A DNA stretch of 64,000 bases from Cornus controversa (lineage: Eukaryota; Streptophyta; Magnoliopsida; Cornales; Cornaceae): the NCBI GenBank assembly GCA_026545225.1, contig CM048852.1, forward strand, positions 8,976,501 to 9,040,500, read 5' to 3'. This document shows positions 11,175 through 23,994 of this stretch, piece after piece. The position numbers and the translations under genes were made by a program. The notes under the pieces were generated by a model, which worked only from the letters and a program-made list of their open reading frames with translations, had not been told where the DNA came from and made no database searches. The stretch's first letter is position 1. Every line of letters starts with the position of its first letter.

Positions 11175-14132
11175 TCATTTTTCATACGATATGTCTTCAT
11201 CAATCTTAATGTCTATCCAACCCAAAATATGTGATGAATCTGGCTCATATTTCCTCCACATGGAAACATGAAAGACATTATGAACTCCTTCTAATTGTGG
11301 TGGTAAAGCTAGCTTATAGTCCACTTCACCCACGCACTCCAAAATCTCGAAGGGTCCAATAAACCTTGGTGATAACTTGCCACTCTTACCAAATCTCATC
11401 AGCCCCTTGCGTGGAGAAACCTTGAGAAAGACATGGTCCCCCACCTTGAACGAGAAAGGTCTCCTCCTCCGATTGGCATAACTTTTCTGTCTACTTTGTG
11501 CTGTGATCAACCGCTGATGAATCAACTTAGTCTTTTCCGTTGTCTCATAAACTATATCCAGTCCCAAGGCAGCTATCTCCCCCACCTCGGTCCAATAGAC
11601 TAGTGACCTACAAGACCTACCATACAATTCCTCAAAAGGTGTCATCTCTATGCTAGCTTAGTAACTATTGTTATAGGCAAACTCCACCAATGGCAAATGG
11701 TCTTCCCAATTTCCTCTGAAATCCAAGATACAAGCTCTCAAGATATCCTCTAATATCTGAATGGTATGCTCCGACTGACCATTAGTCTGAGGATGAAAAG
11801 TTGTACTAAAATGTAAGTCCGTATCAAGGGCTACCTGGAAACCTTGCCAAAACTGGGTAGTAAACATAGGATCTTTATCTGAAACAATAAAAACTGGCAC
11901 TCCATGAAGCTTCACAATATACTCCACATATAGCTTACTAAGATTCTCTGCACCATCCGTGACTCGAATAGGCAGAAAATGAGTCATCTTCTTAGTCAAT
12001 CTGTCGACTATGACCCACACGGCATCATGCCCCCTCCGTGACCTCGGAAGTCCCGTCACAAAGTCTATGGTGATATGCTCCCATTTCCATTACGCCACTA
12101 GCAAAGGTTGTAACAAACCAGCTGGCCTTTGATGCTCGGCCTTTACTTGTTGGCAAATAAGACACTTAGCCAAAAATTCAGCCACATCCTTTTTCATTCC
12201 TTTCCACCAGTACTGTCGTTTTAGATTATGATACATTTTTGTCCCACCGGGATGTACTGCAAGTCTAGAATAATGGAATTCCCAGATAATGCTCTCTCTA
12301 CACAGAATAGGTACATACATCTTTCCTTTGAACCACAAACTTCCATCCGTATGCGAGGACCAACCTTCTACAACTTCACCACCCGAAATACAAGTGTGAA
12401 TAGCTCTCATCTCCTCATCTTGCCTTTGTACCTCAATCACTTTAGTAACTAAAGTCAGTTGGGCAATAAGGCTAAACAAGTTAGCTGGTTCACTGCCGTC
12501 ACTAAAGTACAAGCCCAGACCCGCTATGTCCTCCATCATCTTCCATTCTCGAATGGCAATGCTAGCCAAAGTTCCATGTGATTTTCTACTCAAGGCATCG
12601 GCTACTACATTGGCCTTCCCCAGGTGATACTGAAGATCAAAATTATAATCCTCCATGTACTCAACCCATCTCTGTTGCCTAGAGTTTAAATCTTTTTGGG
12701 TGAAGAGATATTTGAGACTCTTGTGATAAAAAAAGACTTTAAATTTCTCCTCGTACAAGTAATGTCTCCACCCCTTCAAGGCAAAGATAACTGCCACTAA
12801 TTCCAAGTCACGAGTCGGGTAGTTCTGCTCGTGAGTCTTTAACTATCGTGACCCATAAGCAACAAATCTTCCCATTTGCATCAACACGTAACCTAATCCA
12901 TCACGTGAAGCATCACAATATATAACATACCCCAACCCACGTTCTGAAATTATTAAGACTGGAGCGGTAGTTAATCTCTTCTTTAATTCTTAAAAAGCAA
13001 GCTCACAACCTTGATTCCATGCAAATTTAACTCCCTTACGAGTAAGTCTCGTCATAGGTGCCGCTAACCGTGAGAAATCCTCCACAAACCTTCAATAACA
13101 GTCGGTTAACCCCAAGAAACTCTGAATCTCAAATACATTCTTCGGATGTTCCCAATCCATTACGGTCTCTATCTTGGAAGGATCCATGGAAAATCTCCCT
13201 CTCGAAACCACATGTCCTAGAAATTTCACTTCCAATAGCCAACACTCACACTTTTCATGTTTGGCATACAACTGGTTTTCCCTTAGAATTTGTAACACCA
13301 TCCTCAAATGATTCTCATGTTCCTTTCTTGACGAAGAATACACAAGAATATCATCCACGAATGCATTAAACACCCAGTTCATTAAGTGTATGAATGTCGC
13401 CGGTGCATTTGTCAAACCAAAAGGCATCACAAGGAATTCATAATGACCATACCATGTTCGAAAGGCCATTTTTGAAACTTCTTCCTCCTTGACTCTCAAC
13501 TGATAGTACCCTAACCTTAAGTCAATCTTGGAGAAACACTGAGCTCTCTTAAGTTGATTAAACAAATCATCTATCCTTGGCAACAACTTCTCACCTATGA
13601 GGTAATTCTGTCAACTCCTCCGGAAAAATATCCTTAAATTCACACACCACTTCGGGAGAGGTCCCAAAATTTCCCTCTTCTTCACCAGTCACAAGGCTAG
13701 CTAGGAAAAAGCCGTAACCATTCCAACCCCATAGTCCATAAAGTGACGAAGAATGAAATTCACTCCGTTCCCCCTGAAGCAAAAATAATCTCCTTCTGGT
13801 GTACATACTGACACTCTTCCTTGGTAGCAATCTATGTTGGCTCTAAATGAAGACAACCAATCCATTTCGAGAATGACATCAAAACTTGTCATTTCTAAGA
13901 GCACAAAATCAAATACCAACTGCCAGTTCGCTATCTCTATCTCACATGCCCGACACACCATATCCAGAGTCACCGTACCCCCAACTGGCGTATCAATGCA
14001 CAAGGTTCTATCCAAGGTAGACACCTTTAACCCCAATGCAGAAACAAAAGCAGTTGATATAAAGGAATGTGATGCTCCTGAGTCAATTAAAACTCTAGCC
14101 CAAGAGCTAGATAGAAGAAATATACCTCTCAC
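11175..14132 (-). pseudogene. Element B pol remains: protease, RT, RNase H, integrase, chromodomain-like end
   Basis: Reading right to left: an aspartic protease segment with the [10 protein letters not shown] motif; RT segments with PFGLTNAP and a VDDILVYSS active-site box; an RNase H segment with DHKSLKYL-type and DALSRKS motifs; an HHCC-type zinc-binding segment; an integrase core with VIVDRLTK and SDKDP-type motifs; and a C-terminal segment with GPFEIL and FHVSM motifs. This protease-RT-RNase H-integrase order is Ty3/gypsy, and the wording matches Tekay/Del chromoviruses. The region is broken in several places. Confidence 0.9.
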
Positions 14133-14416
14133 AACCGATGAACCTGTAGAAGTCTCTGCTGGAGTAATAGCGTAGGCACGACCCTGTATGCCCCATCCTG
14201 CTTGACCACTCCCCAGATGACCTGATTATTGTGTAGAGGTAGTAGGAGTAGCTCCCCTCCCCGGTTGTAAACTTCAAACGGACTGTGCAAGCTGTGCCAA
14301 CTGTGGAACTCTGAAACCTGACTGTACCCAGAAGCCTGTGAGCACTGCTGCTATGACCCCACATCACCATAAGAACTGCTCCTCTTTTGAGGACAATCTC
14401 TCATTACATGCCCCAC

Positions 14417-15208
14417 TTATCCACACCTATAGAATTTCTTTGCATCCTCTTCGAAAGCGGTTTGTAACTGTGGGCATTCTGACATATAATGATCCATCTG
14501 TTGACACTTGTAGCATTTCACCTTGTTCCAAGATGATCCAATAAGCATAGACACTGTAGAGAATGACCATGTCTGTTGAGGCCCTCTAGGGAAAGAACTA
14601 TTCCCCATATGTTTCTTCTTTAGATTTCTCTCTAATTGAGAACCCACATTTCGCGACTGACTCCTCAAGTTCCATATCCTCTGTATATCATTGTCATTTA
14701 CTTTTGCCAATAGTGTCCATCTCACCACCTCTACATAGCTCGGTAAGTCTAAGATAGTGACCTTGGCCCTTAGTTCGAATGGAAGTCCTTTCATGAACCT
14801 CTTTGCCTTGGCTTGTTTGTTTGCTACCATCTCCAGTGCAAAGCGAGATAAGGCAATAAATTTATTTTCATAATCCATTACACTCATCCCTCCTTGAATC
14901 AAGTGTATGAATTCCTCGTGTAAAGCTTCTTTGATCGTGTCCGAAAAATATATCTCTAGAAACAACCTTCTAAAGGTCTCCTACTCCATGTTCCTCACGT
15001 CATAAGTGTGAGTCATAGATTTCCACCATAGGTCCGCCACCCCCGTCAATTGGATCAGAATCATTGACATCCTCAAGTCATCTTCGTTTATCCTAAGCAC
15101 ATCAAATACTTTGGACACCTGTTCGAGCCAATCTTCCGCAACCATAGGATTCGCGTTCCTATCAAACATATGTGGCTTCATTTTCTTGAACATCTCAAGG
15201 GCTTTCAT
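14417..15208 (-). pseudogene. Element B gag remains
   Basis: Two gag segments are visible. One has the capsid-like wording NPMVAEDWLEQVSKVFDVL. The next has a YENKFIALSRFA motif and a C-terminal CCHC zinc knuckle (CYKCQQMDHYMSEC). Its parallel with gag of element A (45974-46990) supports the assignment. It is broken. Confidence 0.85.
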
Positions 15209-15690
15209 TGCCCTATTTCCACCTCCCTCAACTTGATTCTATCGACCTTCATTGGCAGTCCGAGCCAACAATTGGATGGCAGCAGTCATCTCTCGAACTA
15301 GCTGTGCTCCATCTATCAATGGTGGTGGTGGCGGAATTTGATCCACACCCCTACCACGTCCTCGTCTCGGTGGTATGATCCTAATAAATATTTCCAATAA
15401 AAGATTAATCACATATAGATGTTAATTAATCAATGCTACTCATCTCAAGGGCTTTCATTGCCCTATTTCCACCTCCCTCAACTTGATTCTATCGACCTTC
15501 ATTGGCAGTCCGAGCCAACAATTGGATGGCAGCAGTCATCTCTCGAACTAGCTGTGCTCCATCTATCAATGGTGGTGGTGGCGGAATTTGATCCACACCC
15601 CTACCACGTCCTCGTCTCGGTGGTATGATCCTAATAAATATTTCCAATAAAAGATTAATCACATATAGATGTTAATTAATCAATGCTACT
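15191..15690. repeat. Perfect 250-bp tandem duplication
   Basis: Bases 15191-15440 and 15441-15690 are identical in every position I compared along the whole unit. The duplicated unit covers the start of the gag region and adjoining leader of element B. Perfect identity within an otherwise diverged element implies either a very recent duplication or an assembly artefact. Confidence 0.95.
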
Positions 15691-16004
15691 CATTTTATAG
15701 AATCATGTCATTGCACTTAACACAATTTAAATCACATAACACGTAAGAGTTACCTAGACCCAACCCTTACCCCACGTCCTTAGGTGTTCCAACCTAATAC
15801 CGACATTCAACCCTAGGTATCCCAACCTAGCGTTCTAATAACAATCCAGAAATCATCAATTCCTTAACCTTTACCCGTCGTCCCTAGGTATTCCAACCTA
15901 ATGCTCTGCTAGCAATTCATAAATCATCAAATCCTTTCAAATCAAAATGTGGTTCAACCTTCACTCGTCGTCCCTAGGTATTCTAACCTAGAGCTTTGAT
16001 ACCA
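15691..16004 (-). other. Leader of element B with repeated motif and primer site
   Basis: The primer site on the minus strand (TGGTATCAAAGC, 15993-16004) resembles the initiator-Met type TGGTATCAGAGC. Between it and gag, the phrase 'cgtcgtccctaggtattccaacct' or close variants occurs about four times (near 15774, 15815, 15880 and 15968). Element A has a single copy of the same phrase beside its own primer site (reverse complement, 45755-45780). Confidence 0.7.
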
Positions 16005-17643
16005 AGATCGATATAGAAAGTGGAGGTGAACAGTGAAAGTCTCACTCTGTTCACACTCATGAACCACTCAATTCCAGCATCTAAATTCCTGTGTATTTAA
16101 AATTTCTGAATGATTCTTAGTCCATTGAAAAGAGGATCTAAAACTACTCAATTTAAAAAAAAAAACTACGCTCAATTCTGATCTAAAATGGAGGAGTTAC
16201 GCCTGTATGAAGTTTGGACCAATCTCGGAGCTTACTCGTAATTACAAGGGCGATTTCATCCATTTACTTCTAATACACAACCTCAATCACTAAACCAACG
16301 TAGAATCATAATTGCGTACGTACCATGACTTATGACGTCACACAGGGTCACATTTTCTTCCTAAATAATTCTCCAATTTCATTTCAACAAACACACTCAG
16401 CCAGACACTTCGATGTATCGAAGTGGTGATTTCGATGCATCAAACTTGCGATGCATCGAACAAGATGCGAAGTATCCGGCGACACCTACCGAATTTTTGT
16501 ATGGAACCCTCATCTTTAATTGACGATGCATTGAAGTATTTATGTTGCATCGACACACTTTGATGTATCGAAACGGTGACTTCGATGCATCGAACTCACC
16601 TAGCCTAGAACACTAACAAAACACAAAGTGATAACAATCACCACTCTCCTCCCAATCCATTCTTCTAACAAACAATCATATAACATAATTAAATTCTCAA
16701 CAAATCCTCGAACATCCATAAAGTGATAAATCATCACCATTTAATACCACCACATACACTTATAACATAAAAATTATAATTCACGCATTATCATACACCT
16801 ACTTCAAAAATCACCAATTTTACATAATCCTCACGAGTTAGCAAACTTATCATAAATATTTGTAAGTCTCATGCAAATTTCTTATCCAAAAATAAGTACA
16901 ATGCTTCTAAACTAGTCCACATGCCACAAGCCAGCATGGACGTCCATACACATGTCTCAAAAGACGTAAAAGTTCAAAAGTGATATTCTTCTACTCTAGG
17001 ACCAACTTATGGTTGTGCATCTTCAACCACCTCCTTGAAATGTCCTGAAAGTGTTAGTCTAGGGGGATCAACAGTATTCAACGGGCTTAAGGTTGATGTA
17101 TTGTGAAATCCATTCAAGGCCACATTTTATATTCAATGCATAAAACACAACTCATGTCCATCAAGTATGTGTCATGTTCCCTAGCATTCTAGTTGCAAGC
17201 TTAAAAGCTCAATTCGTTCACGCCATGGCATACACATCAATTCTAACTTGATAACCATATAAAATGTATTTCATACCCATAGCACATTTTCATTATATAT
17301 ATAACATATGACAAAGATCGAAAATGGATAAATATTCACACGAGTCATATAATTCACTTAAGAAGTCACACATAAGACTCAACACACTCTCTCGAATTTG
17401 GTTCACACTCACACACACACACACGCAAGATAGGTACCGAAGTCCCATATCTCAAGTTCATGGTTATTGGGGCTACTAACCCGTCGGTTACCACCCATTT
17501 TCTTGCGCAAGTTTGAGGTTTTTCAACCCCAAAGGATATGTTCCCCTACTACTTTCCTGCGAGCCACTTCCAAGACACTCCCCACACTCACACAAAATAG
17601 TACACATTTTACACATACATTCACAAGTTTGGTACATTGCACC
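16005..17643 (-). repeat. 5' LTR of element B, cut off by element C
   Basis: It aligns with 8570-10150 at about 90% identity by eye. Similarity stops abruptly at 17643, where the Athila LTR of element C begins, showing that C inserted into this LTR. A denser palindrome cluster than in the left LTR lies at 16411-16592. Confidence 0.88.
16411..16592. repeat. Cluster of CGATNNATCG palindromes (right LTR of B)
   Basis: About seven copies lie in 180 bp. Perfect or near-perfect ones are at 16411 (centre GT), 16449 and 16583 (centre GC), with decayed copies at 16433, 16524, about 16553 and 16561. The right LTR carries more copies than the left LTR (8989-9109). Confidence 0.85.
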
Positions 17644-19156
17644 TGATAGGCGTTGAATGTTACGCATTCTAGCCTCTTAACTTATGTATTTTATTCTCTT
17701 AGTGATAGATTATTTTGTGATTTTACTTTCTTTAGTGTTTTCTGTATTTTCAGGGCCTTAAGGATTATTTCAGTTAAAACCAAGCTTTTGGGCTTTTAAA
17801 GAAGACATCCAAGATGGTGAGATGAAGCCTACATCAAGGAGATTCACTCAACCATTTATTTCAACTCAAATCAGCCCAAGAAAGAGGTCCAAGAGAATTA
17901 CAGCAGCTTAAGAAGGTTTCGGGCCTGAAGCCCAAATCTGCGCATAAGGCAGTCTTAATCCCATTTTAGAAAATGGACCAGAAGTCTTATTTTTGAGCCT
18001 CAAATCGACATAATTCTCGCGAAAGGTTGAACGAAATTTGATTCTGCACACTTTTGTATTTCACAAAAATTCCGTAAATCGGACTTCTAGTGGGTCAAAA
18101 GTTGGGCCGAAGTCAGCAGGAAAAACCCACCTGATTAGTGCTGCGGGAAACCCTAATTTATTCCTAATTGGATTAGGACTTTGGTGGATTCTCTTGGAGA
18201 ATAAAGTGAAGACTTGGAGGATGAGTTGAGAGAGCTTACACAGAGAGATTAGACAGGGAGAGTCTGAGAGGGCTGAGAAGAGAACAGAAACATATTGCAG
18301 AGCCATTGGAGAACATAGTCATATGCATAATTCATGAAGATGATGCCTTCTTCCTCAACAGTTGAAGCTTCTTCTTCTACCATGAGCGGCTAGTTCATCC
18401 ACTAGGGTTTTGATGTAGCCCTAACAAAGCATCAATGGTTTGATTGTTTTAATTATTGGGGACCTTTATATACATGCATAGATTGTGTAATTATGAGTAT
18501 TCTTATTATAGAATTGAGCAATAAAAGTCTTGTAAATTCAATCTCAATGATTTCTTATCTTGTCTTAGATATTTAGTTGTTGTTATTGAACTCAATCCCT
18601 CTTGTTTTCTGTGATCATGAGAGAGATTATTACACAATGGTAATCACTGAATATATTGTTATGAGCTTTGATGGATTATGCCTAGAGAAGATGAACCATA
18701 CTGCACCCTAGATTAGAATAGTTAGGCAGATGGCCCATGCCAATCGAAGATAGTCCATGGCTTAGCCTTAATCATATGTTATCTTCTTGACGGATGAAGG
18801 TGAGCTTGTAGCCACCAACACCACTTATGCATGATGTAATTCCCCTATAGTTGATTCAATTGACCATTGATTGTGGAGTTAGTGGTGAAGTCAAACACCC
18901 TAGGTTTCTCTCCTATTATCTTCACTATCTTGTTTACTTTGATTTATTTTATTTTATCTTTTTAATTAGTTTAAAAATCAGAATTCTTTTCTTATAAATT
19001 TAATTAGAATTAGTTCCGTATTCCAACTCATCAGACCATAATCCCTGAGGTACGATACCCCTTTCGATAGCCCTATTCTGCAAGGAATTCGTTCTATTGC
19101 GAAGTGTGGAAATTTTTAATTGGTATACTTTTTGAGTTACACTCACACACGAATCA
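17644..19156 (+). repeat. 5' LTR of element C (Athila)
   Basis: It starts TGATAGGCGTTG and ends CGAATCA, with the primer site a few bases on. Length is about 1.5 kb, normal for Athila. The open frames inside it on either strand have no domain. Confidence 0.85.
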
Positions 19157-19161
19157 ATTTT

Positions 19162-19180
19162 TGGCGCCGTTGCCGGGGAT
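19162..19180 (+). other. Primer-binding site, Asp-tRNA type
   Basis: TGGCGCCGTTGCCGGGGAT is the classical primer motif of Athila elements, complementary to the 3' end of tRNA-Asp. It lies five bases beyond the LTR end. Confidence 0.93.
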
Positions 19181-19301
19181 TATCTATTTGATTGATTGGA
19201 TTTTACAGAATTAGTTTTAATTGGATTTTTAGTTTAGGAAATTTTTATATTTTATTTTTAATTTTGTTTTTGTTTTCTTTTCTGGTGCTCTTGGTAAATA
19301 T

Positions 19302-20962
19302 ATGCAAGGTCGTCGTTCTGTAGCTGATCCTTTGATACCTCTTGATTCGGAACCTGAACGTACTCTTAGACAACAGAGGAACATCCCTGTTGATACAATT
19401 GGGCAAGAGGAAGAAATAATTGAAGACATGGCAGAAGAGAGGAATAACAACCTAATGCTGATGGAGAAAGAACTAGATTGCTTAGGGACTACTATGTTCC
19501 TGAGACATATACCTCACCAGCAGGTTTTCAACTGCCCAATGTCACAGCACAGAATTATGAGATCAAGTCCAGCATTATTCAGATGCTACCATCTTATTTT
19601 GGGCTGACTCAAGAAGACCCTTACAAGCATCTGGATGACTTCATTGAAGTGTGCTCAACTACAAAAATTCACAACTTCTCTGAAGATGCTTTCAGAATGA
19701 GACTTTTTCCATTCTCTCTGAAAGACAAAGCAAAGTATTGGTTTAACTCCCTACCGGCTGGTTCTATCACGACTTGGACTCAGATGCAACATGAGTTTCT
19801 CAAGAAGTATTTTTCGATAGGGAAGACCAATCAATTCAGACGTGCTATCACTGGTTTCTCCCAACATGAGGGGGAACAATTTTATGAGACATGGGAAAGA
19901 TTCAAGGACCTTCTTAGGAAGTGTCCCCATCATCAAGTTCCTAAGTGGCAACTAGTGCAGAGTTTTCATGAAGGGCTCACAGAAGCCAACAGATAGATGG
20001 TTGATGCGTCATGTGGAGGTACTTTTATGTTGAAGAGTGAAGAAGAGGCATGGACCTTATTTGAAAATCTTAGTGACAACTCTCTACAACATGTGTCCTC
20101 TACTCGTTCTAGCAGACCTGCCACTACAAGGAAGACTGATGGGATTTTTGAGGTTGGTGCTTCAGAAGCTATACCAACTGATATTGATTTAATTGCACAG
20201 AAGGTGGCAGCAATCATGGCTGCCAATCAAACTCCTTCTGCTTCAAATTCTTCATTGCTAGGCCCTTGTGAATTTTGCTCTAGTCCTATGCATAACATGA
20301 GCAATTGTCCTTCGGTGGGGCAATTTTCTGATATTCAACATGAGCAAGTTCAAGCTACTTTCACTGGACCAATGAATCCTCCACGAGGTAATACTTACAA
20401 TCCCACATGGAGGAATCATCCTGGTTTTTCTTACAGTAACCAAGGGGCAGCAATGCAACCATCATATCAACCTAGGACTTTTGTGCCTCAACAGCAATAT
20501 CAAACACAAAGTCCTATGGCCCAAAGAATTTCTGCTATTGAAGACAAGCTGACACTTACCTTGTCTAAATTTGACAAGCTTGATTCTCTCATAGAGACAG
20601 TGCAAGCTACTGCAGCAACAGTACAATCTACAGTTCAGCTAGTGCACTCGCATTCTCAATCCATTGCCAAACTGGAATCTCAGTTTGGACAGCTTGCAAC
20701 TTCATTATGCAGAAGAGAAGAAGGGAAGCTCCCTAGTCAACCAATTGCTAATCCAAGAGGGATGCAAGCTTCCACAAGCAACCCACACCATGAGCAAGTC
20801 CAAGCTATTACCACTTTGAGAAGTGGGAAAATAATTGACAATAAGGTGGGTGAGAAGAAAGAAGAAGAAAAAGTGACCACAAGTCCAAGTGCTGAAATTC
20901 CTTATGAGCCCAAGGCTCCTTTCCCACAACGTTTCCTAGAAGCATCTAAAGTGGGGAAGTAA
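19302..20962 (+). pseudogene. Element C gag
   Basis: The N-terminal part contains the Athila gag signature (DPYKHLDDFIEVC, then a KYWFNSLP motif and a FLKKYF motif). The C-terminal part has a CCHC knuckle (CEFCSSPMHNMSNC), a Gln/Pro-rich stretch and the AITTLRSGK motif. This wording is typical of Athila. The gag is broken. Confidence 0.88.
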
Positions 20963-21169
20963 GGGGACAAGCTGCATGACATGATGGAGGTATTTCGCCA
21001 AGTGAAAATTAATTTGCCACTCCTTGATGCCATCAAGCAAATTCCTCCTTATGCAAAATTTTTGAAGGACTTGTGCACTCAGAAAAGGCGTTCTAAAAGC
21101 CATGTCCCAAAGAAAGTGATGCTGCCACAACAAGTAAGTTCAATAATTTAGCAGTGTACTCCTCCCAAG

Positions 21170-21670
21170 TACAAAGATCCTGGTGCTCCAACTATCTCAT
21201 GCATTATTGGGGAGCACCATGTTGATAAAGCTCTTCTTGATTTGGGTGCAAGTGTGAATTTGCTACCCTATTCAGTCTACTTACAATTAGGCTTGGGAGA
21301 ATTGAAGCCTACCTCGGTGGTATTACAATTTGCAGATAGATCAACAAAGCAACCCCGAGGAATCATAGAAGATGTGCTCATTAAAGTGGACAAGTTCTAC
21401 TTTCCTGTTGATTTCATTGTGCTTGACACTGAGCCGGTTCACAATCCGAAGAGGCACATTCCAGTGATCCTTGGTCGACCTTTCTTAGCTACTGCTGATG
21501 CTTGCATAAATTGTAGGTCGGGGATCATGGATATTTCATTTGGCAATATGAAGGTTAAACTTAATATTTTCAATGCTGTTGAGAATCCTCCAGATCAGAC
21601 TGATGTTTTCTTCATGGACTCTGAAGATGTGATTGAATCTACAAATGAAATAAGGGTGCAAGAAAAATAG
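21170..21670 (+). pseudogene. Element C protease domain
   Basis: An Athila-type retropepsin-like domain: a GASVNLLPYSVY segment (in place of the usual DxGAS surroundings), an FYFPVDFIVLD segment and the VILGRPFLATA flap-side motif. It follows gag in the expected order. Confidence 0.85.
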
Positions 21671-21699
21671 AAGGAGAAGAAGGTGTTTGAAGATCTAAT

Positions 21700-23088
21700 T
21701 TCTACCATGATGGTAACTTCTGTATGCACTACACTTTCCAAAACACTTCAGAGGGAGCAATTATTTGGAGTGTCCGATAACTCCACACCATGGTATGCAG
21801 ATATTGTGAACTATTTAGCCACGGGAAAAGTGCCAAGAGACTGGACCAAGCGAGAACGTGATCGATTCTTCTTTAAAGTCCATCATTACTTTTGGGAGGA
21901 TCCAGAGTTATTTAAATATTGTCCAGATCAGATTATTCGGCGATGTGTCCCAGACCATGAGTTTCAAGATATTCTCAAGTTCTGCCATTCATTGGCATGT
22001 GGAGGCCACTTCAGTGCAAGAAAGACAGCAGCAAAGGTACTTTAATGTGGATTCTTTTGGCCTTCTCTGTTTCACGATGCATATGTTTTCTGTAAGACTT
22101 GTGATCGGTGCCAAAGATTGGGTTCAATGTCGAGGCGTGATATGATGCCAATGAGCCCCATTCTGGTGGTGGAGATTTTGATGTTTGGGGAATTGATTTT
22201 ATGGGACCCTTTCCACCTTCTTTTGGCTACGAATATATTCTGGTTGGAGTGGATTATGTCTCCAAGTGGGTGGAAGCCATTGCAACTCGAACCAATGATC
22301 ACAAGGTGGTAATCAAATTCATGCATGAGAATATTCTGAGTCAATTTGGAATTCCTCAAGCCTTGATCAGCGATGGTGGTACTCACTTTTGCAATAAATT
22401 CTTGAGAGGTTTGCTTGCTAAATATTCAGTGACACATAAGGTGGCGACACCTTATCATCCTCAGACAAGTGGGCAAGTAGAGTTGTCCAATCGAGAAATT
22501 AAGCATGTTCTCGAGAAGACAGTGAGACCGGATAGAAGAGATTGTTCACTGCGACTGAGCGAAGCACTATGGGCGTATCGAACTGCTTATAAGACCCCTA
22601 TCGGTATGTCACCATATCGGTTGGTGTATGGGAAAGCATGTCATCTTCCAGTAGAGATTGAGCACAAGGCACTTTGGGCAATTCGAAAATTCAATTTCGA
22701 TGCAAAAAGAGCTGGGGAGGAGAGGAAGTTGCAATTGAATGAATTAGAAGAGTTTAGACGTGATGCTTATGAAAGTTCACGAATTTACAAAGAGAGGACG
22801 AAAGCATTTCATGATCGACATATCTCACGAAAGTCCTTCTCTCCAGGTGATAAAGTGTGGCTCTTCAATTCCAAGCTTCGGTTGTTTCCCGGAAAATTGC
22901 GTTCAAAGTGGGATGGACCATTCCAAGTGATTTCGGTTTTTCCTTATGGTGCCATGGAAATTCGAAGCTTTCGAGATAACACTTTGATGAAAGTTAATGG
23001 CCAAAGGTTGAAACATTGTGTGGAAGGATGTGTGCCAAGAAGAGACGTGGAGTCCGTTGACTTGACGGATCCCGTCTATCCGACTTAA
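21700..23088 (+). pseudogene. Element C integrase region
   Basis: The start carries the PWYADIVNYL segment that in Athila precedes the zinc-binding domain, then an HxxxC-type segment ('CHSLACGGHFSARKTAAKVL'). The integrase core has [22 protein letters not shown] and [11 protein letters not shown] motifs. The C-terminal part has [20 protein letters not shown], the usual Athila integrase end. It is broken at least once. Confidence 0.88.
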
Positions 23089-23416
23089 TCCCTTCGGAGA
23101 GTCAATCGTCTCCTACGGACGTTAAATTGTAGGTTCTGTATGTATTTCTATACTTTATTTCCTTTAGTTTTCTTTGATTTTAATTTTTAGTTTTAGTTTT
23201 CTTAAGTTTTTCTTCAATTCTAGTTGCGTTTTAATGGTTTTTCTTTGAGTTTTTGATGTATAAGTTACTTCCAAAGGATGCCAAGAGGTGTACCGAGGTA
23301 TTCGGACTCAAGACGAGTGAAAAATAGTGCTCTCGGTCGACCTTGGGCGATGGAGACTCAAAAATATCAAGGCTCGGTCGAACTTGGGCGATGGAGGGTC
23401 AAACAGGCCTTCGGGA

Positions 23417-23545
23417 GGGGGATCGATCGCCCCAGTCAAGGGGGATCGATCGCCCCATGTGTTTTTTAGAAGTTCCCCACCAGCAGGTGGGCGATCGATC
23501 GCCCACCCTAGGGGGGATCGATCGCCCGGGGGGGATCGATCGCCC
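23417..23545. repeat. Five-copy GATCGATCGCCC array with a 22-bp palindrome
   Basis: GATCGATCGCCC occurs at about 23421, 23444, 23493, 23517 and 23534. The third copy is embedded in a perfect 22-bp palindrome (23486-23507, GGTGGGCGATCGATCGCCCACC). The array is GC-rich in an AT-rich setting and lies between the integrase region and the downstream ORF of element C. Open frames through it read as repeated Gly-Asp-Arg-Ser-Pro. Confidence 0.93.
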
Positions 23546-23994
23546 AAGCCTATGGGTGGGCTGGCCGAAAGTGTATGCTATAAATGGACCCCTTATCCTC
23601 CTATGTTGCTACTACTTGCATCCTAAGCCTCTTTGAACTCCAATTCAAGTCCTACATCATCCGGAAAACTAATTTCTTCAATTAGTGATTATTATACAAG
23701 AATTCAACATTGATCATCATCAACTTTAACATCAAATTGGATCAAAATCACTAGTTCTCAAAGGAAGCTCTCACTTTTTCAAGTTCAACATCAAAGTAAG
23801 TGAAGTTTTTCTTTGAAGAAATTGTTCAAATCTTTTTGAGGGCTTTTGAAGACCAAGTTTGGGGGATCAATTTGGTGCATTCATTTGTTCGATTTGGGTG
23901 GAAAAATTGCCGAAAAGAGGAGGTTGAACGTTACAAAAGAATTGTGCACACCAAGTGTTCGATTTAATTCCTCAATCACACTTTTTCTACTTCT

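Larger units (their letters stand above)
8560..17643 (-). mobile_element. Element B: Tekay/Del-type Ty3-gypsy retrotransposon, minus strand, broken
   Basis: The parts read right to left: 5' LTR (16005-17643, cut off by element C), primer site (15993-16004), leader, gag, protease, RT, RNase H, integrase with C-terminal chromodomain-like segment, polypurine tract (10978-10991) and 3' LTR (8560-10977). The LTRs are related to those of element A but differ in length and detail. The element sits inside the F LTR of family D. The two LTRs are about 90% identical over the 270 bp I compared by eye, suggesting an age of a few million years at usual plant rates. Pol carries multiple breaks, around six to eight. 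Confidence 0.88.

Noticed and set aside
18038-18306. Small frames in the Athila LTR
   Set aside because: Non-coding LTR sequence with no recognisable domain.
23417-23545. CRISPR-like array
   Set aside because: Spacing is irregular, units are short and palindromic, and the sequence is a plant nuclear retroelement.
23278-23636. Overlapping frames rich in Gly-Asp-Arg-Ser-Pro
   Set aside because: Translation of the GATCGATCGCCC array; frames occur on both strands and in several phases.
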